A DNA stretch of 64,000 nt. Origin: Rhodococcoides corynebacterioides. GTDB lineage: Bacteria; Actinomycetota; Actinomycetes; Mycobacteriales; Mycobacteriaceae. Shown in pieces: positions 51,498-63,693 of the stretch (positions are counted from its first letter, which is position 1; each line of letters starts with the position of its first letter). Both the position numbers and the translations under genes were made by a program. The stretch lies in NCBI RefSeq assembly GCF_019834675.1, contig NZ_JABUBU010000002.1, positions 186,001 through 250,000 on the forward strand. Reading direction: 5' to 3'. The notes under the pieces are model-generated. The model was not told the DNA's origin. It was given only the letters and a program-made list of their open reading frames with translations, and made no database searches.

Positions 51498-52675
51498 CGA
51501 TCGCCACCGCACGACGCTCCGACGTCGAGGTCCGTCCGGTGCGGACGCGCCGCGACTGGGCCCGCTTCCGGCGGGTCCCGTTCCTCGTCTACCGCGACGA
51601 CCCGAACTGGATTCCCGGTGACGCCGCCGACGTCGGCGACGTTCTGGTCTCCCCGTCCGCGGGCACCCGGAGCCGCATCACCACCCGGGCGTTCCTGGCC
51701 TACCGGGACGGTCGGCCCGTCGGCCGCGTGGCGGCGATCCACGACCACGTGTTCGACCGGCGCTACGCGGCGTCAACGGTGTTCTTCGGCTACCTCGAGG
51801 CGGTGGACGACGCGGCCGTCACGCACGCGCTGCTGGACGCGGTCGCCGACTGGGGGCGCGCGCGAGGCCTCACCACGGTGGCCGGTCCGATGAGCCCGTC
51901 ACTGTTGTGGAGTGCGGGAACGCTGGTGCACGGCAACGACATCCCGCCGCTGGTCGGCATGCCGCACAACCCCGCGTACTACGCCGAGCACCTCGAGTCG
52001 TGGGGGCTGGTCGGGGTGAAGGACTTCCACAGCTTCTTCAGCGAGGATCCGCACACCCTGGTGCAGACGCCGCGCTTCGCGCGCAAGTACGAGATGGGCA
52101 AGCGGTGGAAGGCGCGGTCCTCGGTGATCGTCCGGCCGATGGATCCGGCTCGATTCGACGAGGACATCGAGCGCGTCCGGGTGCTCTACAACACCGCGTT
52201 CGCCGGCTTCTGGGGGTTCACCCCCGTGGACGCCGACGAGATGCGCGCCCTGGCCGACACGATGCGCCCCGTCCTGGACCCGGAGATCGTGCTCTTCGCG
52301 GAACTCGACGGGCAGCTGGTCGGCTTCGTGATGGGCATCCCGGACGTCAACCGCGCCGCGCTCGGCGCCGTCCGCTCCCGGTTCGGCCTGGTGCGCGACC
52401 TCCACACCCTGCTGCGGTGGCGTGGCCCGGGCGGTGCCCGCCGCCGCACCCACGTGCGCCTGGACATGATGTTCGTCGACCCGGCGTGCCCGGACCGCGG
52501 GGTGTCCGCCCTGCTGATCTTCGAGCTCTTCGCACGCATCCACGACCGCGGCTACCACTCGATCGAGGCCGCGCCGGTCCAGACGGACGGCGGGTGGTTC
52601 CGGTCCGTGCTGGCGTCCTACCCGGTGGACCCGACCCGTACCTATCGCATCTACGAGCGCGTTCTCACACCGTGA
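51494..52675 (+). CDS. GNAT-like acyltransferase family protein
   Basis: 393 residues, probably two GNAT-like halves. The N-terminal 'RFRRVPFLVYRDDPNWIPGD' and 'RAFLAYRDGRPVGRVAAIHD' are typical of a bacterial GNAT-like family of unknown substrate. 'TTVAGPMSPSLLWSAGTLVH' is the characteristic mid-motif. The second half has 'IVLFAELDGQLVGFVMGIPD' and 'LDMMFVDPACPDRGVSALLI', an acetyl-CoA-site-like strand-helix. It overlaps the decarboxylase stop as ATGA, making it the fourth coupled gene. N-acylation of an amine formed by the decarboxylase is an attractive but untested idea. Confidence 0.78.
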   Translation: MTIATARRSDVEVRPVRTRRDWARFRRVPFLVYRDDPNWIPGDAADVGDVLVSPSAGTRSRITTRAFLAYRDGRPVGRVAAIHDHVFDRRYAASTVFFGYLEAVDDAAVTHALLDAVADWGRARGLTTVAGPMSPSLLWSAGTLVHGNDIPPLVGMPHNPAYYAEHLESWGLVGVKDFHSFFSEDPHTLVQTPRFARKYEMGKRWKARSSVIVRPMDPARFDEDIERVRVLYNTAFAGFWGFTPVDADEMRALADTMRPVLDPEIVLFAELDGQLVGFVMGIPDVNRAALGAVRSRFGLVRDLHTLLRWRGPGGARRRTHVRLDMMFVDPACPDRGVSALLIFELFARIHDRGYHSIEAAPVQTDGGWFRSVLASYPVDPTRTYRIYERVLTP

Positions 52676-53045
52676 AGCCGAGAGCGCGGAGCTGCTCGCG
52701 GCCGTCGTCGGTGATCTTGTCCGGACCCCACGGCGGCATCCAGACCCAGTTGATCTTGAGATCGTCGGCCAGACCGCTGCGCACCAGGGCGTTGCGGCTC
52801 TGGTCCTCGATGACGTCGGTCAGCGGGCACGCCGCCGACGTCAGGGTCATGTCGAGGGTGACCACGGCGTCGTCGTCGATCGCGATGCCGTAGACCAGGC
52901 CGAGGTCGACGACGTTGATGCCGAGCTCGGGATCGACCACGTCGCGCATGGCCTCCTCGAGGTCGGCGATCAGCGCGGCGTTCTCGGGGGTCTCGGGCGT
53001 CGCTGCGCTGTCGGGGCCGGCGGGGGCTTCGTTGGTGTCGGTCAT
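52665..53045 (-). CDS. sufT: SufT-type metal-sulfur cluster assembly protein (DUF59/MIP18)
   Basis: 126 residues. The DUF59 core is 'MRDVVDPELGINVVDLGLVY' followed by 'MTLTSAACPLTDVIEDQ' with its conserved Cys and 'INWVWMPPWGPDKITDDGR'. It helps mature Fe-S proteins. It is last gene of sufR-B-D-C-S-U-T, overlapping sufU by 4 bases, matching Rv1466. The N-terminal ~20 residues are Pro/Ala-rich. The gene overlaps the convergent GNAT-like gene by 11 bp. Confidence 0.93.
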   Translation of the reverse strand: MTDTNEAPAGPDSAATPETPENAALIADLEEAMRDVVDPELGINVVDLGLVYGIAIDDDAVVTLDMTLTSAACPLTDVIEDQSRNALVRSGLADDLKINWVWMPPWGPDKITDDGREQLRALGFTV

Positions 53046-53521
53046 GACTGTCCTCCGGTGGGGTGCGGCAGGGTGGAAACGGGATCGGACGCGCTGGTGA
53101 CGGACCGGGCCACGGCGTCCTTGAACGCCATCCAGCCGAGCAGCGCGCACTTGACGCGGGCGGGGTACTGCGCGACGCCGGCGAAGGCGACACCGTCACC
53201 GATGACGTCCTCGTCGCCCTCGACGTTCCCGCGGCTGCCGATCATCTCGGCGAACGCGTCGACCGTCCGCAGGGCGTCGGTCACCGACGAGCCGGTGACC
53301 TGGTCGGTGAGCACCGAGGTCGCGGCCTGGCTGATCGAACAGCCCTGACCGTCGTAGGACACGTCGGTCACCGTGCCGTCGACCACGTGCACGCGCAGGG
53401 TGACCTCGTCGCCGCAGGTGGGGTTGACGTGGTGGACCTCGGCGTCGAACGGGTCGCGCAGTCCACGACCGTGGGGGTGCTTGTAGTGGTCCAGGATGAC
53501 CTCCTGGTACATCGCGTCCAT
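53042..53521 (-). CDS. sufU: SufU, zinc-dependent sulfurtransferase
   Basis: 159 residues. It accepts persulfide sulfur from SufS for Fe-S assembly in Gram-positive-type suf systems. Zinc and active-site cysteines are in 'HHVNPTCGDEVTLR', 'DGQGCSISQAATSV' and 'ARVKCALLGW'. The start at 53521 (MDAMYQE) is 2 bp after the sufS stop; an internal ATG at 53512 is possible. Overlaps the sufT gene by 4 bases. Confidence 0.95.
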   Translation of the reverse strand: MDAMYQEVILDHYKHPHGRGLRDPFDAEVHHVNPTCGDEVTLRVHVVDGTVTDVSYDGQGCSISQAATSVLTDQVTGSSVTDALRTVDAFAEMIGSRGNVEGDEDVIGDGVAFAGVAQYPARVKCALLGWMAFKDAVARSVTSASDPVSTLPHPTGGQS

Positions 53522-53523
53522 TC

Positions 53524-55547
<2,024 letters not shown>

Positions 55548-55596
55548 GTGGTTCCTTCGTCTACGAATGGGTGAATGCGGGGGCGAGCGGCCGGGG

Positions 55597-56769
55597 TCAG
55601 ACGCCGGTGACGGCGAGCTCGGCCTCGACGGCGTCGGACAACCGGGTGCGCACGGACTCCACCGGGATGCGGGCGATGATCTCGTGGAAGAACCCGCGGA
55701 CCACGAGCTTGCGCGCCTGGTCCTCGGGGATGCCGCGAGCGCGGAGGTAGAACAGCTGCTCGTCGTCGAACCGGCCGGTGGCACTGGCGTGGCCGGCGCC
55801 GGCGATCTCGCCGGTCTCGATCTCGAGGTTGGGGACGGAATCCGCCCGCGCCCCGTCGGTGAGGATCAGGTTGCGGTTGAGTTCGAAGGTGTCGGTGCCC
55901 TCGGCGGCCGCGCCGATGACGACGTCACCGATCCACACGGTGTGCGTGTCCGGCTTGGCCGACGTCGGATCGCCCTGCAACGCACCCTTGTAGACCACGT
56001 TGGAGCGGCAGTGCGGCGCGCTGTGGTGCACGAGGAGCCGCTGCTCGAGGTGCTGGCCGTCGTCGGCGAAGTACAGGCCGAGCAGCTCGGCGTCGCCGCC
56101 GGGGCCGTCGAACTCGACCACCGGCGTGAGCCGCACGAGGTCCCCGCCCAGGCTGACCGAGAAGTAGCGCAGGGTGGCGTCGCGGCCGACCTTCACGTGG
56201 TGCGACGCGACGTGGACGGCGTCGTCGTTCCACTCCTGCAGAGCGACGACGGTGAGCTGCGCACCGTCCGCGACCACGAACTCGACGTTCTCCGCGTACG
56301 TTCCGCTGCCGCGCTGCTCGAGCACGACGGTGGCCTTGGCGAAGGCCTCGACCCGGATCTGGACGTGGCCGAACGCGACCGCGTCGACTCCCGGCCCCTC
56401 GACGGTGACCGTCAGCGGATGGTCGAGTTCGGCCTCGGACGCCACGGTGACGACGGTGGCCTCGGTGAACGAGGTGTAGGCCTGGGCCGCGACCCGATCG
56501 GTGGGCACGCCGGCCGTCCCGAGGCGGGCGTCGTCGCGACCGACGGTCTCGACGCGCACGGATTCGGGAGCGTCGGACACGCCGACCGTGGCCGAGCCGG
56601 TCGCCACAGCGGAGCCGTCGTGCAGGCCGCGCAGGCGCCGAAGCGGGGTGAAGCGCCAGATCTCGTCGCGACCCGACGGCACCTCGAACGCGTCGACGTC
56701 GTACGACGAGAACTGCGCGCCCTTGGTGGCGACGATGGCGCGCTTGTTCTCGGTGTTCGGCACGGTCAT
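55597..56769 (-). CDS. sufD: SufD, Fe-S scaffold subunit
   Basis: 390 residues with the beta-helix pattern shared with SufB ('[20 protein letters not shown]', '[20 protein letters not shown]', '[15 protein letters not shown]'). It forms a heterodimer with SufB and two SufC on which the cluster is built. The start ATG overlaps the sufB stop (ATGA). Length is typical. Confidence 0.95.
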   Translation of the reverse strand: MTVPNTENKRAIVATKGAQFSSYDVDAFEVPSGRDEIWRFTPLRRLRGLHDGSAVATGSATVGVSDAPESVRVETVGRDDARLGTAGVPTDRVAAQAYTSFTEATVVTVASEAELDHPLTVTVEGPGVDAVAFGHVQIRVEAFAKATVVLEQRGSGTYAENVEFVVADGAQLTVVALQEWNDDAVHVASHHVKVGRDATLRYFSVSLGGDLVRLTPVVEFDGPGGDAELLGLYFADDGQHLEQRLLVHHSAPHCRSNVVYKGALQGDPTSAKPDTHTVWIGDVVIGAAAEGTDTFELNRNLILTDGARADSVPNLEIETGEIAGAGHASATGRFDDEQLFYLRARGIPEDQARKLVVRGFFHEIIARIPVESVRTRLSDAVEAELAVTGV

Positions 56770-58214
56770 CCGACCGATCCCTCCATCTGCAGTTCGATCA
56801 GGCGGTTGAGCTCGAGGGCGTACTCCATGGGGAGTTCCTTGGCGATGGGCTCGACGAAGCCGCGCACCACCATCGCCATGGCCTCGTCCTCGGTCAGACC
56901 GCGGCTCATGAGGTAGAAGAGCTGGTCGTCGCTCACCTTCGACACCGTGGCCTCGTGGCCCATGGTCACGTCGTCCTCGCGGATGTCGACGTAGGGGTAG
57001 GTGTCGCTGCGGCTGATCTGGTCGACGAGCAGCGCGTCGCACTTGACGGTCGACTTCGACCCGTGGGCGCCCTTGTTGATCTGGATCAGTCCGCGGTACG
57101 ACGCGCGGCCACCGCCGCGGGCGACGGACTTGCTCACGATGTTCGACGACGTGTTCGGCGCCAGGTGGAGCATCTTCGAGCCGGTGTCCTGGTGCTGGCC
57201 CTCGCCGGCGAACGCGACCGAGAGCACCTCGCCCTTGGCGTGCTCACCGGTCATCCACACGGCCGGGTACTTCATGGTGACCTTGGAGCCGATGTTGCCG
57301 TCGATCCATTCCATGGTGGCGCCGGCCTCGGCCTTGGCGCGCTTGGTGACCAGGTTGTAGACGTTGTTCGACCAGTTCTGGATGGTCGTGTAGCGGCAGC
57401 GACCACCCTTCTTCACGATGATCTCGACGACGGCCGAGTGCAGCGAGTCGGACTTGTAGATCGGCGCGGTGCAACCCTCGACGTAGTGCACGTAGGCGCC
57501 CTCGTCGACGATGATGAGCGTCCGCTCGAACTGGCCCATGTTCTCGGTGTTGATGCGGAAGTACGCCTGCAGCGGGATGTCGACGTGGACGCCCGGCGGG
57601 ACGTAGATGAACGAGCCGCCCGACCACACCGCGGTGTTCAGCGCGGAGAACTTGTTGTCGCCGGCGGGGATGACCGAGCCGAAGTACTCCTGGAACAGTT
57701 CCGGGTGCTCGCGCAGGCCGGTGTCGGTGTCGAGGAAGATGACGCCCTGCTCCTCGAGGTCCGCGCGGATCGAGTGGTAGACGACCTCGGACTCGTACTG
57801 CGCTGCGACACCGGAGACCAGACGCTGCTTCTCCGCCTCGGGGATGCCGAGCTTGTCGTAGGTGTTCTTGATGTCCTCGGGCAGGTCGTCCCACGTGGCC
57901 GCCTGCTTCTCGGACGAGCGCACGAAGTACTTGATGTTGTCGAAGTCGATGCCGTCGAGGTCGGAGCCCCAGTTCGGCATGGGCTTGCGGTCGAAGATGC
58001 GCAGCGCCTTGAGGCGCGCCTCGAGCATCCACTCGGACTCGCTCTTCTTGGCGGAGATGTCGCGCACCACGGCCTCGCTGAGCCCACGCTTCGCGGCGGC
58101 TCCGGCGACGTCGGAGTCGGCCCAGCCGTACCCGTAGTTGCCCAGGGACGCGATGGTCTCGTCCTGTGTGAGCGGGGCGGGAGTGGGGGTCACCTGGTCG
58201 GGTGTGACGGTCAT
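56766..58214 (-). CDS. sufB: SufB, Fe-S scaffold subunit (no intein)
   Basis: 482 residues, the usual intein-free length. Conserved pieces: '[19 protein letters not shown]', '[20 protein letters not shown]', '[18 protein letters not shown]' with the cluster-building Cys, and '[18 protein letters not shown]'. In M. tuberculosis this gene carries an intein; none interrupts the frame here. Overlaps the sufR stop by 4 bases. Confidence 0.97.
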   Translation of the reverse strand: MTVTPDQVTPTPAPLTQDETIASLGNYGYGWADSDVAGAAAKRGLSEAVVRDISAKKSESEWMLEARLKALRIFDRKPMPNWGSDLDGIDFDNIKYFVRSSEKQAATWDDLPEDIKNTYDKLGIPEAEKQRLVSGVAAQYESEVVYHSIRADLEEQGVIFLDTDTGLREHPELFQEYFGSVIPAGDNKFSALNTAVWSGGSFIYVPPGVHVDIPLQAYFRINTENMGQFERTLIIVDEGAYVHYVEGCTAPIYKSDSLHSAVVEIIVKKGGRCRYTTIQNWSNNVYNLVTKRAKAEAGATMEWIDGNIGSKVTMKYPAVWMTGEHAKGEVLSVAFAGEGQHQDTGSKMLHLAPNTSSNIVSKSVARGGGRASYRGLIQINKGAHGSKSTVKCDALLVDQISRSDTYPYVDIREDDVTMGHEATVSKVSDDQLFYLMSRGLTEDEAMAMVVRGFVEPIAKELPMEYALELNRLIELQMEGSVG

Positions 58215-59017
58215 GCGGGCTCCTTCCGGAGACGATCACGGGTGGTGCTGGGCTGGGCTGGTGCGAGGTCGGTATCGGGTGCAACGCGCTCGGGCTCGGA
58301 CTTATTGCCGTGGTCGCCGAGAGTCGGTGTGCCGAGCGGCACGTGCGTGGTGCAGGCACAGTCGCCGTTGGCGATGGTCGCGAGGCGCTGGACGTGCGTG
58401 CCCAGCAGCTCGGCGAACGCCTCGCGCTCGGCCGCGCAGAGTTCGGGGAACTCCTCCGCGACGTGCGAGACCGGGCAGTGATGCTGGCAGATCTGCACGC
58501 CGGTCCCGACGGGCCGGGTCGAGGCCGCGAAGCCGGCCGCGCTCAGGGCGCGGGCGATCTCCTCGGCGGTCTCGGCGGTCGAGACGTCCGTGCCGTCGGC
58601 CGGTGTGACGTCGCGCACGATGGTTCGGATGCGGCGTGTCGCGAAGGTCCGCACGGCGTCGTCGCCGCCGATGGCGCGCAGTTCCCGCATCGCGGCGCCG
58701 GCCAGGTCGTCGTAGGCGTGCCCCAGGCGGGACCGGCCGTGCGAGGTGAGCGCGAACATCTTGGCCGGGCGACCGCGTCCGCGACTGCGGGGGCCGACGG
58801 CCGAGGACACCTGCGCGGCCCCGGATTCCAGCAGGGCATCGAGGTGACGACGGACGCCCGCGGCGCTGATACCCAGCCGCGATGCCACGTCGGAGGCGCT
58901 GATCGGCCCCTCCTCGAGGAGCAGTTCGACCACCGCGGACCGGGTGCTGCCGTCCGCCGACACGCCGCCGTCGAGGGCCGGGTCGGCGCCTCCGGGTCGG
59001 TCTTCGGTCGTTTTCAC
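58211..59017 (-). CDS. sufR: SufR, Fe-S-sensing repressor of the suf operon
   Basis: 268 residues. An N-terminal winged helix-turn-helix ('[20 protein letters not shown]') and a C-terminal cysteine cluster ('[20 protein letters not shown]', then 'LCAAEREAF' and 'DCACTTH') that should bind a 4Fe-4S cluster. It is predicted to repress the suf operon, which it heads, when clusters suffice. The GTG at 59017 lies inside the SufR box, implying a leaderless or very short leader; a GTG at 58963 is an alternative start that still precedes the helix-turn-helix. Confidence 0.92.
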   Translation of the reverse strand: MKTTEDRPGGADPALDGGVSADGSTRSAVVELLLEEGPISASDVASRLGISAAGVRRHLDALLESGAAQVSSAVGPRSRGRGRPAKMFALTSHGRSRLGHAYDDLAGAAMRELRAIGGDDAVRTFATRRIRTIVRDVTPADGTDVSTAETAEEIARALSAAGFAASTRPVGTGVQICQHHCPVSHVAEEFPELCAAEREAFAELLGTHVQRLATIANGDCACTTHVPLGTPTLGDHGNKSEPERVAPDTDLAPAQPSTTRDRLRKEPA

Positions 59018-59028
59018 AACACCAGTGT
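59014..59028 (-). promoter_or_regulatory. SufR operator
   Basis: Minus-strand ACACT-GGTGT-TGTGA is an exact match to the mycobacterial SufR recognition pattern ACACT-N5-TGTGA as I recall it. It covers the sufR GTG start codon (59017-59015). A plausible -35 (TTGCTG) lies about 30 nt upstream but no convincing -10. Confidence 0.7.
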
Positions 59029-59128
59029 GACGGAATTGGGGACGCGGTTCCAGCAAGGGCACCCTGGGTGAACGGCCGACGCGCGAGGGTGGATCGACGC
59101 GGTCGGCCCGGCGGCGGGTGCGGTCGCC

Positions 59129-59134
59129 TACGCT
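59129..59134 (+). promoter_or_regulatory. Possible -10 element for mptB
   Basis: TACGCT ends 8 nt before the GTG at 59143, and no ribosome binding site is present. A leaderless arrangement. Confidence 0.35.
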
Positions 59135-59142
59135 CCGATCCT

Positions 59143-60878
59143 GTGGTTGCACAGGACGCCGACTCCCGCTCGCGCCGTGCCGTCGATCGTGCCCGGCTCC
59201 TGACGCGGCGGGCGCTCGGCATCGACGCCACTCCTCGCACGGGTCGCGTCGCCTATCTGCACGACCACGAACCCGAGCGCCCCGGCCTGACCGAGTCCGA
59301 GGTGAAGGACCTCACCCGCATCCGCCGGTTCGGGGCCGTCGGGGCCGGGATGATGGCGCTCGGCGCACTCGGGGCGGGCGCGCAACCGGTGCTGCAGAAC
59401 CCGGTGCAGGGCGTGCGTGTGCTCGGCCTGTTCGCTCGTGCCCTGCCGGCCGCGCTGACCGTCACCATGATCGGCACGGTCGTCGTGGTCGTCGCCTGGC
59501 TGCTCCTGGGGCGTCTGGCCATCGGATCGTTCGGCCGCGGCACCTCGCCGCGGCGGCTGTCCCGGTCCCAGCTGGACCGCACGCTCGCGCTGTGGATCCT
59601 GCCGCTGTGCGTCGCTCCCCCGATGTTCAGCAAGGACGTCTACTCCTACCTCGCGCAGAGCGAGATCACCGCCCGCGGGCTCGATCCCTACGCCATCGGC
59701 CCGCAGGCCGCGCTGGGTGTCGACCACGTGCTCACGCGCACCGTCCCCAACATCTGGCGGGACACCCCGGCGCCCTACGGTCCCTTCTTCCTCTGGATCG
59801 GACGCGGCATCACCGCGCTGACCGGCGACGACATCCTCGCCGGCATCTTCCTGCACCGCGCCGTGGCGCTGGTGGGCGTCGCGCTGATCGTGTGGGCTCT
59901 CCCCCGGCTCGCCGCCCGGTGCGGGGTGTCGTCGGTCGCGGCGCTCTGGCTCGGCGCCGCCAACCCGTTGCTGCTCTTCCACCTGGTCGCGGGCATCCAC
60001 AACGAGGCGCTCATGCTCGGTCTGATGCTCGCCGGTCTCGAACTGTGCTTCCGCGGGATCGACGCGCTCGACACCCCGACCCGACGGCGGGCCGGCCGCA
60101 CGCTGCTGCTGGCGGGGGCCGCGGTGATCGCGCTGTCCGCCACGGTGAAGATCCCGTCCGTCATCGCGCTCGGGTTCGTCGGCATGGCGCTCGCCCGACG
60201 CCGGGGTGGCCGGCTGCGCGACGTCGCGATCGCCGCCGCCGTGCTCGGCGCCGTCACCGTCGTGGTCGTCGTCGGCGTCAGCCTGGTCAGCGGACTGGGG
60301 TTCGGGTGGCTGGGCACCCTGGGCACCGCCAATGCCGTGCGCAGCTGGATGTCGCTGCCCACCCTGCTCGGACTCGCCACGGGCGGGGCCGGCGTGCTGC
60401 TCGGCATCGGTGACCACACCACGGCGGTGTTGTCCCTCACCCGCCCCATCGCCTCGCTCGTCGCCGCGGCCGTGATCGTCCGCATGCTCGTCGCCACGCT
60501 GCTCGGGCGACTGCATCCCATCGGCGGTCTCGGTGTCTCCATCGGGGCGCTGGTCCTGCTGTTCCCGGTGGTCCAGCCGTGGTATCTGCTGTGGGCGGTG
60601 ACGCCGCTCGCCGCGTGGGCGACCCGCCCGTCGTTCCGCATCCCGGTGATCGCGTTCTCCGCGTTCGTCTCGCTCATCGTCATGCCCACCGGCGGCGAGG
60701 TGCAGCCGTTCGTGATCGTGCAGGCCGCGCTGGCCACGGTGGTCACCCTGGGGGTGGTGTACGCGGCGACGCGGACGTCGCTGCCCTGGCGGGCGCGCAG
60801 CGAGACGGGAACGGCCCCACGGGGTGCTGCCGGGGCGGCGGGCGATGCACCTCCGCACGACGCCTACGCTGGACCCTC

Positions 60879-60882
<4 letters not shown>
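59143..60882 (+). CDS. mptB: MptB-type alpha-1,6-mannosyltransferase (GT-C fold)
   Basis: 579 residues with about 12-14 membrane helices. Polyprenyl-phosphomannose-dependent enzymes of this kind (Rv1459c) build the alpha-1,6-mannan core of lipomannan/lipoarabinomannan on the outer face. The GT-C loop is 'PPMFSKDVYSYLAQSEITAR' with the catalytic Asp; 'GPFFLWIGRGITALTGDD' and 'VVQPWYLLWAVTPLAAWATR' are typical. It is divergent from sufR (126 bp) and overlaps the ABC ATPase gene by 4 bases, as in mycobacteria. Confidence 0.93.
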
Positions 60883-61826
<944 letters not shown>

Positions 61827-61836
61827 AGGCGGACAC

Positions 61837-62646
61837 GTGACCACGATGTCGGGCCCCACGGGGTCCTCCGACCGGCCCGAGCGCTTCGCCCCCGGCACCT
61901 TCACGCCCGATCCGCGCCCGGCGCCGCGTGCGGCGATGCTGCTCGCGCAGACCCGGCTCGAGCTCGTCCTCCTGCTGCGCAACGGCGAGCAGTTGCTGCT
62001 GACGATGTTCATCCCCGTCACCCTGCTGGTGGGGCTGACGCTGCTGCCGTTCGGCGACCTCGGCGGAGTGCGGGTGGACACCGTGGTGCCGGCGGTCATG
62101 ACGGTGGCCGTGATGTCGACGGCGTTCACCGGCCAGGCCATCGCCGTCGGGTTCGACCGCCGGTACGGCGCGCTGAAACGCCTGGGGGCCACCGCCCTGC
62201 CGTCCTGGGGCATCATCGCCGGCAAGTCGCTGGCGGTCGGTGTGGTCGTGGTTCTGCAGTCGGCCGTGCTCGGCGTCATCGGTGCGGCGCTGGGATGGCG
62301 CCCGACGCTGCTCGGACTCGGCGTGGGGGCGCTGGTGATCGCCCTGGGCACGGTGACGTTCGCCACGATGGGTCTCCTGCTCGGCGGCACCCTACGCGCG
62401 GAGATCGTGCTCGCCCTGGCCAACATCGCGTGGTTCGTCATGCTCGGCGTCGGGAGCATCGTCTTCGCCGACGACGCTCTGCCCGGCATCGTGCGTACGC
62501 TGGCCCGCTGCATCCCCAGCGGTGCGATGGCCGAGACCCTCGAGCAGGCCGTCGTCGGCCGGGTCGACACGGTGGGCATCGTCGTCCTGCTGGTCTGGGC
62601 CGCGGTCTGCGGCGTCTTGGCCACGCGGAAGTTCTCGTTCACCTGA
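61837..62646 (+). CDS. ABC-2 type permease (Rv1457c-like)
   Basis: 269 residues with six predicted membrane helices ('LLTMFIPVTLLVGLTLLPFG', 'ALVIALGTVTFATMGLLLGG', 'VGIVVLLVWAAVCGVLATR'). 'RRYGALKRLGATALPSWGII' is the cytoplasmic coupling element of ABC-2 permeases. It forms the exporter with the ATPase upstream. A GTG start with AAGG about 9 nt upstream; an ATG three codons later is possible. Confidence 0.9.
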   Translation: MTTMSGPTGSSDRPERFAPGTFTPDPRPAPRAAMLLAQTRLELVLLLRNGEQLLLTMFIPVTLLVGLTLLPFGDLGGVRVDTVVPAVMTVAVMSTAFTGQAIAVGFDRRYGALKRLGATALPSWGIIAGKSLAVGVVVVLQSAVLGVIGAALGWRPTLLGLGVGALVIALGTVTFATMGLLLGGTLRAEIVLALANIAWFVMLGVGSIVFADDALPGIVRTLARCIPSGAMAETLEQAVVGRVDTVGIVVLLVWAAVCGVLATRKFSFT

Positions 62647-62702
62647 CGTCCGCGCCGCCCGTCCGGCGGCTCCTCCACTACAGGGCGTAGGAGTCGGGCG
62701 AC

Positions 62703-62708
62703 TACCAT
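62703..62708 (+). promoter_or_regulatory. Possible -10 element for ctaA
   Basis: TACCAT ends 7 nt before the GTG at 62716 without a ribosome binding site, a leaderless arrangement. Confidence 0.35.
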
Positions 62709-62715
62709 CGATGCC

Positions 62716-63693
62716 GTGCGCCGCGCCTATCTCTCCCTCGTCGACCGGCTGCCCCTCCCGTCGGTGCGTGTGCAGCGCATCATCGCCTTCCTGGTGATCC
62801 TGACGCAGGGCGGCATCTCCGTCACCGGCGCCGTCGTGCGCGTGACGGGCTCCGGCCTCGGGTGCCCCACCTGGCCGCAGTGCTTCCCCGGCAGTTTCAC
62901 GCCCGTCGGGATCTCCGAGGTGCCGGTGATCCACCAGGCGGTCGAGTTCGGCAACCGCATGCTCACGTTCCTCGTGGTCCTCACCGCCGCCGCGATCGTC
63001 CTGGCCGTGACCCGCGCACGCCGACGTCGCGAAGTCGTCGTCTACGCGTGGCTCATGCCGGCCGGCACGGTGCTGCAGGCGGGCGTCGGCGGCATCACCG
63101 TGCTCACCGGTCTGCTGTGGTGGACCGTGGCGATCCACCTGGTGATCTCGATGCTGATGGTGTGGCTCGCGACCCTGCTGTTCCACAAGATCGGGGAGCG
63201 GGACGACGCGATGTCCATCGCCGCCGTCCCCGCACCGCTGCGGTGGCTCACGGCACTGTCCGCCGTCGTTCTCGCGGGCGTGCTGGTCGCCGGCACCATG
63301 GTCACCGGCGCCGGCCCGCACGCCGGTGATGCGGACGTCGCCCGGCTCGAGGTGGAGATCGTCACCCTGGTCCACCTGCATGCTGAGCTGCTGGTCGGCT
63401 ATCTGGCCCTGCTGGTCGGACTGACGTTCGGGGTCTACGCCGTCGGCCGCGCGGGCGCCACCACCCTCAAACGACGGCTGCACGTCCTGTTGGCGCTGGT
63501 TCTCGCCCAGTCGACGGTGGGCATCGTCCAGTACTTCACCGACGTGCCCGCGGCCCTGGTGGCCGTGCACGTCGCCGGTGCGGCGCTGTGCACCGCGGCC
63601 ACCGCCGCCGTGTGGGCCGCCTGCCGGGAGCGCGAGGAGGCACCCGGCGCCGAGGCTCAGAGCCCGTTGCGTGCCTTCGGGAACCGCGTCTGA
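62716..63693 (+). CDS. ctaA: Heme A synthase (CtaA/COX15)
   Basis: 325 residues with eight predicted helices. It oxidises heme O to heme A for cytochrome aa3 oxidase. Heme-ligand histidines sit in 'VIHQAVEFGNRMLTF', 'WWTVAIHLVISML', 'LVHLHAELLVGYLA' and 'LVAVHVAGAALC'; the extracellular Cys pair is in 'GSGLGCPTWPQCFPG'. It starts 69 bp after the permease. Its last 37 bp overlap the convergent gene. Confidence 0.95.
   Translation: MRRAYLSLVDRLPLPSVRVQRIIAFLVILTQGGISVTGAVVRVTGSGLGCPTWPQCFPGSFTPVGISEVPVIHQAVEFGNRMLTFLVVLTAAAIVLAVTRARRRREVVVYAWLMPAGTVLQAGVGGITVLTGLLWWTVAIHLVISMLMVWLATLLFHKIGERDDAMSIAAVPAPLRWLTALSAVVLAGVLVAGTMVTGAGPHAGDADVARLEVEIVTLVHLHAELLVGYLALLVGLTFGVYAVGRAGATTLKRRLHVLLALVLAQSTVGIVQYFTDVPAALVAVHVAGAALCTAATAAVWAACREREEAPGAEAQSPLRAFGNRV

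Noticed and set aside
56766..58214. SufB intein as in M. tuberculosis
   Set aside because: The protein is the normal 482 residues with uninterrupted conserved blocks and no splicing motifs.
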